Below are positions 57,789 through 64,000 of a stretch of DNA of 64,000 bases, one piece after another. Source of the DNA: SHZI01 sp038214295 (GTDB lineage: Bacteria > Pseudomonadota > Gammaproteobacteria > Steroidobacterales > GCA-2729495); the NCBI GenBank assembly GCA_038214295.1, contig JBBQSA010000001.1:62001-126000 (forward strand), read 5' to 3'. The notes beneath the pieces were generated by a model. The model was given only the letters and a program-made list of their open reading frames with translations, made no database searches and had not been told where the DNA came from. Positions within the stretch are counted from its first letter, which is position 1. Each line of letters starts with the position of its first letter. The position numbers and the translations under genes were made by a program.

Positions 57789-60548
57789 ATGTCCTTTCAG
57801 CAACTTCGCACCCCGCTCCTCTCTGCCCTCCTCGCAACGCTTCTGGCCATTTTCCTGCTGCCGGCGACGCTCGCCGCCGCCGCGCCGGGCGAAGTGGACA
57901 TCCCCTACACCCTGCGCCGGCTGGACAACGGCCTGACCATCGTCGTCCACGAGGACCACAAGGCGCCGATCGTTGCGGTCAATGTCTGGTACCACGTGGG
58001 CTCGAAGAACGAGGTGCCGGGACGCACCGGCTTCGCCCACCTGTTCGAGCACCTGATGTTCCAAGGTTCCGAGAACCTCAAGGGCGAATACCTGAACACG
58101 CTCCAGGAGCTGGGCGCGACCGATCTCAACGGCACGACCTTCTTCGACCGGACCAACTACTTCCAGACCGTGCCGAAGAACGCCCTCGACACCGCCTTGT
58201 GGCTCGAATCGGACCGCATGGGGCACTTCCGGAACGCGATCACCCAGCCGATCCTCGACGAGCAGCGCGGGGTAGTGCAGAACGAGAAGCGCCAGGGCGA
58301 CAACCAGCCCTACGGCAAGGTCTTCGAGGAAATCCTGAAGCAGGTGTTCCCGCCCAGTCATCCCTACTCGTGGGAGACCATCGGCTCGATGGAGGACCTG
58401 AACGCCGCCAGCCTCGACGACGTCCGCCACTGGTTCGACACCTACTACGGGCCCAACAACGCCGTTATCGTCATCGCCGGCGACGTGGATACCGAAGACG
58501 CTTTTGCCAGGGCGCGCAAGTATTTCGGCGACATCCCGCCGGGACCGCCCATCGCGCGCTTCGAGGAGTGGATCCCCACCCACGACAAGCTGCGCCGCTG
58601 GACCATGCAGGACCGCGTCGCCCAGCCCCGCCTCTACCTCGCCTGGCCCGGACCCCGCTGGGGCACGGCGGATGCCGACCAGCTGGAGCTGGCCGCGGAG
58701 ATCCTGGCGGGCGACAAGAATTCCCGTCTCTACCAGCGCCTGGTCTACAAGGACCAGATCGCCTCCGACGTGGAGTTCGGCACTCTCTCGCTCGAGATCG
58801 CCGGGCTGACCTACCTGCAGGTGTCCGCCCAGCCGGGCGTCTCCCTGGAGCGCCTCGAGACCGCAGTCAACGAGGAGTTCGAGCGCTTCAAGGCGAGCGG
58901 CCCGACCGCGAAGGAGCTGGAGCGGGTCAAGACGGAGCGCCGGGCCGGCTTCGTGCGCGGGCTGGAAAAGGTCGGGGGCTTCTCCGGCAAATCGGGCGTG
59001 CTGGCCGAGAGCACGGTCTATGGAGGGTCGCCGGACGCCTGGAAGCTCAGTTACGAGCTGACGCAGGCGGCCACCCGCGCCGACCTGCAGGCCGTCGTCA
59101 GCAAGTGGGTCACCCCGGCGCCGTTCGTGCTGACCGTGGAACCCGCGGAAAAGCTGGCCGCTGACCCAGCGGGTGCCGACCGGAGCCAGATGCCCCTGCC
59201 GGTTGGCGATGTTCCCGTCTCGTTCCCGCCGTTCCAGCGGGCCACGCTGAACAATGGCCTGAAGCTCATCGTGGTCGAACGCCCCGAGCTGCCCGTGGTG
59301 GGCGTGCGCCTGGTGCTGGACGCGGGCTATGCCGCGGACCAGTCGGCACGGCCCGGCACGGCCAGCCTCACCATGGCCATGCTCGACGAAGGCACGAAGA
59401 CCCGGGACACCCTCGAGATCAGCGAGCAACTTGCCCTGCTCGGCGCCAGCCTGGGCGCCAGCTCCACGCTGGACACCTCCTCGGTCAGCCTGTCGGCGCT
59501 GGCGGACAAGCTGGAGCCGTCCCTCGAGATCTTTGCCGACGTGATCCTGAACCCGGAGTTCCCCGACAAGGAGCTCGTCCGCCTGCGCAAGGTCTTCCTG
59601 GCCGCGTTGAGCCAGGAAAAGACCCAGCCCACGTCGATGGCGCTGCGGGTCGTGCCGAAACTGCTCTACGGCCCCGGCCATGCCTACGCCCAGCCGTTGA
59701 CCGGCACGGGCACCGAGGCCACGCTCGCCGCGCTGACCCGGGAGGACCTCGCCCGCTTTCACGCCACCTGGTTCCGCCCGAACCACGCCACGCTGATCGC
59801 GGTGGGTCCCGTCACCGTGGCATCTCTGAAGCCCCAGCTCGAGCGCCTGCTGCGGGACTGGCAGCCGGGCGAGATACCGGCCAAGCAGATCGCCACGGTT
59901 GCGCCGGCGCCCAGCAAGACGCTCTACCTGCTGGACAAGCCCGGCGCCGACCAGTCGGTGATCTTCGCCGGCCAGCTGATCCCGCCCCGGGCGACGCCGG
60001 ACGATGCCGCCATCGAACTGATGAACGACGTGCTCGGCGGTCAGTTCACCTCGCGGCTCAACATGAACCTGCGGGAAGCGAAGCACTGGTCCTACGGCGC
60101 CCGCTCTTTCGCCTACGACGCCCGGGGCCAGCGCCCCCTGCTCGCCTACGCGCCCGTGCAGTCCGACAAGACCGCGGAGTCCATCGCCGAGATCCGCCGG
60201 GAGTTCGCCGAGATCACGGGCCAGCGGCCCGCGACCGCGGAGGAAGTCGCGCTGGTGAAGCGCACCAACACACTGTCGCTGCCCGGCCAGTGGGAAACCG
60301 GCGGCGCGGTCCTGGGCTCGATCAGCCAGATCGTGGAGTTCGGCCTGCCCGACGACTACTGGAACAACTACGCCGCGACGATCCGCGGCGTGACCCCGGA
60401 GCAAGTCAACGCCGCCGCGCGGGACTACCTGCGCCCGGCGGACCTGGTGCTGGTCGTGGTGGGCGACCGGAAAGTGATCGAGCCGGGCCTTGCGGCTCTC
60501 GGCTTCGACAAGATCCAGCTGGTGAATGCCGACGGCGAATTGCTGTAG
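57789..60548 (+). CDS. M16-family zinc peptidase, exported
   Basis: This is 919 residues. The signal peptide (LATLLAIFLLPATLAAAA) is followed by two tandem M16 units. The first has the inverted zinc motif HLFEH (84-88) in RTGFAHLFEHLMFQGS and the third-ligand region EQRGVVQNEK. The second unit lacks HxxEH, as is normal for the non-catalytic half. It degrades peptides in the periplasm, like bacterial homologues of insulysin or mitochondrial processing peptidase. The MFS gene starts three bases after its stop. Confidence 0.95.
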   Translation: MSFQQLRTPLLSALLATLLAIFLLPATLAAAAPGEVDIPYTLRRLDNGLTIVVHEDHKAPIVAVNVWYHVGSKNEVPGRTGFAHLFEHLMFQGSENLKGEYLNTLQELGATDLNGTTFFDRTNYFQTVPKNALDTALWLESDRMGHFRNAITQPILDEQRGVVQNEKRQGDNQPYGKVFEEILKQVFPPSHPYSWETIGSMEDLNAASLDDVRHWFDTYYGPNNAVIVIAGDVDTEDAFARARKYFGDIPPGPPIARFEEWIPTHDKLRRWTMQDRVAQPRLYLAWPGPRWGTADADQLELAAEILAGDKNSRLYQRLVYKDQIASDVEFGTLSLEIAGLTYLQVSAQPGVSLERLETAVNEEFERFKASGPTAKELERVKTERRAGFVRGLEKVGGFSGKSGVLAESTVYGGSPDAWKLSYELTQAATRADLQAVVSKWVTPAPFVLTVEPAEKLAADPAGADRSQMPLPVGDVPVSFPPFQRATLNNGLKLIVVERPELPVVGVRLVLDAGYAADQSARPGTASLTMAMLDEGTKTRDTLEISEQLALLGASLGASSTLDTSSVSLSALADKLEPSLEIFADVILNPEFPDKELVRLRKVFLAALSQEKTQPTSMALRVVPKLLYGPGHAYAQPLTGTGTEATLAALTREDLARFHATWFRPNHATLIAVGPVTVASLKPQLERLLRDWQPGEIPAKQIATVAPAPSKTLYLLDKPGADQSVIFAGQLIPPRATPDDAAIELMNDVLGGQFTSRLNMNLREAKHWSYGARSFAYDARGQRPLLAYAPVQSDKTAESIAEIRREFAEITGQRPATAEEVALVKRTNTLSLPGQWETGGAVLGSISQIVEFGLPDDYWNNYAATIRGVTPEQVNAAARDYLRPADLVLVVVGDRKVIEPGLAALGFDKIQLVNADGELL

Positions 60549-60551
60549 CGG

Positions 60552-61817
60552 GTGACAAACCCGGCCGCAGCGCCGCTGAACCGGGGGCCGCTCGCCATCG
60601 CCGCGGTCTGCGTGCTCGTGTACTTCTTCACGAACGGCATGTCGCTGTTCGTGCCGCAGAACCTGTTCCCCCGGTTCATGGAAACCTTCGGGGCAACGGC
60701 GGCGGAGGTCAGCCGGACCACGGCGCTCACCTTCGGCATCTCGGGCCTGCTGGCGCCCTTCGTCGGCGCGGCCATCGACCGCTTCGGCGTCGTGCGGGTC
60801 ATCCGTACCGGGCTCGTTGTGCTCGGCCTGACGTTCATCGCCTACCCGGCGGCCCGGTCGCTCGCGGACCTTTACCTCCTGCACGTGGCCATTGCCGTCG
60901 GCCTGATCCTGTCGGGGCTCATGCCCAACGTGGTCCTGCTCTCGCGCTGGTTCCGTGCACGGAGCGGCACGGCCGTGGGCGTGCTGGTGGCCGGCTCGAG
61001 CCTGGCTGGCGCAACGCTGCCGCTCGCCATCTCCCCGCTGGTCAACGACCCGGCCTGGGGCTGGCGGGCCGGTATGGCCGTGCTCGCGGCCGCCTTCTGG
61101 CTGCTGGCAGTGCTGCCCGCCTTCCTGGTACTGCGGGAGGCCCCGGTGGCAACAGCAATGGCAGTTCCGGAGACCGGGAGCGTGAGCAAGGGGACCCGTG
61201 GCGGCACGACCTTCGCCGCCGCGCTGCGCACGCGGACCCTGTGGTGCCTGGCCATCGGCTCTGCCTGCCTGTGGTTCGCGATCCAGGCCACGACGAGCCA
61301 GATCACCATCTACTTCGAGCAGGAGGCCGGCCTGGCACCCCAGCGGGCCACGGCGCTCTTTTCCACGATCCTCGCCTCCAGCGTGGCGGGGAAGTTCCTG
61401 TTCGGTGCGGTCAGCGACCGCTTCCGGAAGCAGCAAATCATGGTGGTGACCAGCCTGACCCTGCTGGCCGGCTGCCTCCTGCTGTTCGCCGCGGGGGACA
61501 ATGGCCTGGAGCTGACCCGGGATCCCGGCCGTCTCACGGCCTTCGCGGTCGTCTTCGGCCTGGGCTTCGGCGGCAGCTTCACGCTGATCCAGCTGGTGGC
61601 GGTGGAGAGCTTCGGCCAGCTGGCCTTGGGCCGCATCCTCGGCGTCGTGACCTTCGTGGATACCATGGGCGGCGCGGCCGGCACGCTGCTGGCTGGCCAG
61701 ATCCGCACTGCCACTGGAGACTACTTCGTGACCTTCGCCCTGGTCGCGGTGGTGGCGCTGATCGCGGTTGCCAACGTGCTGCTGATCCGCCCGGTGGTCC
61801 GGATTACGAACGCTTAA
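60552..61817 (+). CDS. MFS transporter, oxalate/formate-antiporter-like
   Basis: This is 421 residues from a GTG and 12 expected spans. It has YFFTNGMSLFVPQNLFP in the first span, VGAAIDRFGVVRVIRTGLVV as motif A, SRWFRARSGTAVGVLVAGSSLAG, and the second-half copy AVSDRFRKQQIMVV. The RWFxxRxGxAxG stretch is typical of the OFA/monocarboxylate branch. The substrate is unknown. It is probably co-transcribed with the M16 peptidase gene. Confidence 0.92.
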   Translation: MTNPAAAPLNRGPLAIAAVCVLVYFFTNGMSLFVPQNLFPRFMETFGATAAEVSRTTALTFGISGLLAPFVGAAIDRFGVVRVIRTGLVVLGLTFIAYPAARSLADLYLLHVAIAVGLILSGLMPNVVLLSRWFRARSGTAVGVLVAGSSLAGATLPLAISPLVNDPAWGWRAGMAVLAAAFWLLAVLPAFLVLREAPVATAMAVPETGSVSKGTRGGTTFAAALRTRTLWCLAIGSACLWFAIQATTSQITIYFEQEAGLAPQRATALFSTILASSVAGKFLFGAVSDRFRKQQIMVVTSLTLLAGCLLLFAAGDNGLELTRDPGRLTAFAVVFGLGFGGSFTLIQLVAVESFGQLALGRILGVVTFVDTMGGAAGTLLAGQIRTATGDYFVTFALVAVVALIAVANVLLIRPVVRITNA

Positions 61818-61910
61818 TCATCTTTGCCTGACGGCGCGTTGCATGGACAATACCCACGCGTCGCGAAATCATTCGCCGTCGCATCGCGACCCGCACCAAG
61901 AGAGCCGACA

Positions 61911-62852
61911 ATGATCGCAGCAGAGGGCCTCGTGAAGACCTTTGGCAGCCGGACGGCTGTCGACGGCATCTCTTTCCGGGTCCAGCCGGGTGAGGTGCTG
62001 GGCTTCCTTGGGCCGAACGGCGCCGGCAAGACCACCACCATGCGCATGCTGGCCGGCTTCGTGGCCCCGACCGCCGGCCGCGCCGAGATCTGCGGCTTCT
62101 CGATCGAGGAGCAGCCCGTGGCCGCCAAGCAGCGCCTCGGCTATCTGCCCGAGGGCGCCCCCAGCTACGGAGAGATGACGCCCCGGGACTTCCTGCGGTT
62201 CATCGGTGAGCTGCGGGGCCTCAGCGGCGGGCAATTCCGGCAGCGCCTCGAGAACGTGGTCGAGCGCCTGCAGCTGGGCGGCGTGCTGGACCAGCCGATC
62301 GAGACCCTGTCCAAGGGCTTCCGCCGCCGCGTCGGGCTCGCCCAGGCCATCCTGCACGACCCGCCCGTACTGATCCTCGACGAACCCACGGACGGCCTCG
62401 ACCCCAATCAGAAGCACGAGGTGCGGGAACTGATCCGCACGATGGCGCCCGGCAAGGTGATCGTCATCTCGACGCACATCCTCGAAGAGGTGGACGCGGT
62501 CTGCACCCGAGCGATCATCATCGCCGACGGCCGCATCCTGGCCGACGAGCAGCCCGACGCGCTGATCCGGCGGTCCTGCTATCACAATGCCGTGACGGTC
62601 CGGCTGGAACGCAGCGCCGACCTGGCCTCCGTGGCCGCGGACCTGCGCAATCTCGCGGGCGTCAACAGCGTCGAGGTGGACGCGGCCGGCCATGCCGTGA
62701 CCGCGTTCCCCCGGGACGGCGCCGCCCTGCTTGGCGCCGTCGACGACCTGGCCACCCGGCGTCACTGGCCGGTGGACCAGCTCCAGTTGGAGGCCGGGCG
62801 GCTCGACGAGGTGTTCCGGAGCATCACCACGGCAGCGGGGACCGGCCGATGA
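61911..62852 (+). CDS. ABC transporter ATPase (GldA-like)
   Basis: This is 313 residues. Walker A is in GFLGPNGAGKTTTMRMLAGF, the signature in TLSKGFRRRVGLAQA and Walker B in VLILDEPTDGLDPNQ. The C-terminal domain of about 90 residues is typical of ABC-2 ATPases. It works with the permease encoded next, whose start overlaps its stop by four bases. In Bacteroidetes the GldAFG set affects gliding; in proteobacteria its role is not known to me. Confidence 0.94.
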   Translation: MIAAEGLVKTFGSRTAVDGISFRVQPGEVLGFLGPNGAGKTTTMRMLAGFVAPTAGRAEICGFSIEEQPVAAKQRLGYLPEGAPSYGEMTPRDFLRFIGELRGLSGGQFRQRLENVVERLQLGGVLDQPIETLSKGFRRRVGLAQAILHDPPVLILDEPTDGLDPNQKHEVRELIRTMAPGKVIVISTHILEEVDAVCTRAIIIADGRILADEQPDALIRRSCYHNAVTVRLERSADLASVAADLRNLAGVNSVEVDAAGHAVTAFPRDGAALLGAVDDLATRRHWPVDQLQLEAGRLDEVFRSITTAAGTGR

Positions 62853-63583
62853 GCCCGGTCCGCAGTATCGGCAGGCGGGAACTGCGCAGCTACTTCGCGA
62901 CCCCACTGGCCTACGTGTTCATCGTGATCTTCCTGGCCCTGGCGGGGCTCTTCACGTTCTACCTGGGCGGTTTCTACGAGCGGGGCCAGGCCGACCTGGC
63001 GCCGTTCTTCAACTTCCACCCCTGGCTCTACCTGTTCCTGGTGCCCGCGATCTCCATGCGGCTCTGGTCGGAGGAGCGCAAGAGCGGCAGCGTGGAACTG
63101 CTGATGACCCTTCCGGTGACGCTCTGGCAGGCCGTACTCGGCAAGTTCCTGGCGGCATGGCTGTTCATCGCGATTGCCGTCGCGCTGACATTCCCGATCT
63201 GGATCACGGTCAATTACCTGGGGTCGCCGGACAACGGCGTTATCGTCGCCAACTACCTCGGCAGTCTCCTCATGGCCGGCGGCTTTCTCGCCATCGGCTC
63301 GTGCATCTCGGCGGCCAATCGCAACCAGGTGGTGGCCTTCATCCTCACGGTCGTGATCTGCTTCCTGTTCATGCTGGCGGGCTTCCCGCTGGTGCTCGAC
63401 TTCTTCTCAGGCTGGCTGCCGGGGCCGCTGCTGGACGCGGTGGCCAGCCTGTCCTTCCTGACGCACTACGCGGCCATCAGCAAGGGCGTACTGGACGTGC
63501 GGGACGTCCTGTATTTCCTGCTGGTCATCGGCGTCTGGCTGGCGGCCACCACCATCGTGCTGGACCTGAAGAAGGCGGACTAG
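62849..63583 (+). CDS. ABC-2 permease (GldF-like)
   Basis: This is 244 residues and six spans. GRRELRSYFATPLAYVFIVIF is the conserved N-terminus, and MRLWSEERKSGSVELLMTLPVT and the last span before VLDLKKAD are the ABC-2 family hallmarks. It pairs with the ATPase encoded before it. The GldG-like gene starts two bases after its stop. Confidence 0.94.
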   Translation: MSPVRSIGRRELRSYFATPLAYVFIVIFLALAGLFTFYLGGFYERGQADLAPFFNFHPWLYLFLVPAISMRLWSEERKSGSVELLMTLPVTLWQAVLGKFLAAWLFIAIAVALTFPIWITVNYLGSPDNGVIVANYLGSLLMAGGFLAIGSCISAANRNQVVAFILTVVICFLFMLAGFPLVLDFFSGWLPGPLLDAVASLSFLTHYAAISKGVLDVRDVLYFLLVIGVWLAATTIVLDLKKAD

Positions 63584-63584
63584 G

Positions 63585-64000
63585 ATGAGCCAGGGAAGCA
63601 AGAACCTCTTCGACCGGGCCGGCCTCGCCACCCTCGCCGTGATATTCCTGGTCGGCGTGACGCTGCTTAGCCTCCTGCCGGGCCTGCGCGTCGATCTCAC
63701 CGGCAACCGCCTGTACACACTCTCCGACGGCACCCGGAAGATCATCGGCAGCATCCCGGAGCCCGTGAATGTCTACCTGTTCTTCTCGGACAAGGCGACC
63801 GCCGACGTGCCCCAGCTCCGCACCTACGCGGGCCGGGTCCGGGAAATGCTGGAGGAGTTCGCGAGCCGCTCCGGCGGCAAGCTGCGGCTGACGGTCATCG
63901 ATCCCCTGCCCTTCTCCGAGGAGGAGGACCGGGCCTCCGGCTTCGGGCTGCGGCCGATCAACCTGCCCAACAACGCCGACCCGGTCTACTTCGGGATCGC
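63585..64000 (+). CDS. GldG-like ABC auxiliary protein, N-terminal part (cut by window edge)
   Basis: 138 codons are visible. The N-terminal span LATLAVIFLVGVTLLSLL is followed by VDLTGNRLYTLSDGTRKII, the usual opening of the GldG extracytoplasmic domain, and VNVYLFFSDKA. The rest lies beyond the window. It is the third subunit of the Gld-like ABC system; the full gene would be expected to be 450-600 codons. Confidence 0.9.
   Translation, partial: MSQGSKNLFDRAGLATLAVIFLVGVTLLSLLPGLRVDLTGNRLYTLSDGTRKIIGSIPEPVNVYLFFSDKATADVPQLRTYAGRVREMLEEFASRSGGKLRLTVIDPLPFSEEEDRASGFGLRPINLPNNADPVYFGI

Noticed and set aside
57315..61436. A 1373-codon open frame on the minus strand
   Set aside because: It is antisense to the M16 peptidase and MFS genes, both of which have clear motifs; the frame is open because of high GC codon bias, and its translation is low-complexity Gly/Arg/Val without domains.
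1..64000. tRNA, rRNA, CRISPR, insertion sequences, integrase, att sites
   Set aside because: I looked for cloverleaf-like ends with CCA, repeat-spacer arrays, transposase motifs and long flanking repeats and found none.

Overview
The window is GC-rich, densely coded bacterial chromosome, almost certainly from a gammaproteobacterium. The evidence is a DusC-type tRNA dihydrouridine synthase, a PA0069-like radical SAM gene behind a LexA box of the E. coli/Pseudomonas form, MsrPQ, GlnK-Amt, a TonB-dependent receptor, C-terminal sorting tags and frequent GTG/TTG starts. I cannot name a genus. I see no rRNA, tRNA, CRISPR array, insertion sequence or prophage. About 60 protein genes fill the window, and most gaps are under 250 bases.

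Layout. 1-3 kb: the edge of an EVE-domain gene, a small membrane protein, and a TetR regulator with an MFS exporter. 3-11 kb: an alanine-rich lipoprotein, an alpha/beta hydrolase, two c-type cytochromes, an HD-GYP protein, a GST, a sirtuin and a LuxR-type regulator. 11-15 kb: an OmpR/EnvZ-type two-component pair, a four-helix membrane protein and an HSL-type esterase. 14.9-21.0 kb (minus strand): a compact six-gene operon of a periplasmic adaptor, ABC ATPase, two FtsX-like permeases, a QueC-like PP-loop enzyme and a methyltransferase. It diverges from a PA0069-like radical SAM gene and dusC, and a LexA box lies in the shared 90-bp gap. 23-32 kb: YceI, a second HD-GYP protein, a calcium-repeat surface protein, MsrA, a lone TRAP-type binding protein, a DUF547 protein and MsrPQ.

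31-38 kb: amt and glnK, a PBP4-type peptidase, a PAS-PAS-AAA+-Fis sigma-54 activator and a thioredoxin-TPR protein. Between the last two lies a complete sigma-54 promoter module: two palindromes, an IHF-like site, a -24/-12 element, and about 170 nt ending in a very strong intrinsic terminator. I read it as an undescribed sigma-54-dependent small RNA divergent from its own activator. 38-44 kb: a dienelactone-hydrolase-like lipoprotein, a KorAB 2-oxoacid:ferredoxin oxidoreductase with a GltD-like flavoprotein, and a nitrilase homologue whose catalytic Cys and Lys are replaced. 44-54 kb: a PEP-CTERM protein, a bacterial GH3 protein, an NmrA-like protein, a SCO1 homologue, an outer-membrane barrel, a cadherin-like surface protein and a TonB receptor. 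54-64 kb: an aldo/keto reductase, dihydroorotase, prolyl aminopeptidase, M16 peptidase, an MFS transporter and the start of a Gld-like ABC operon.

The strongest candidates for something undescribed are the sigma-54/small-RNA module at 36.2-36.5 kb and the exporter-PP-loop-methyltransferase operon at 14.9-21.0 kb with its LexA-box intergenic region. Both rest on sequence patterns read by eye plus family knowledge. No database search or folding program was run.
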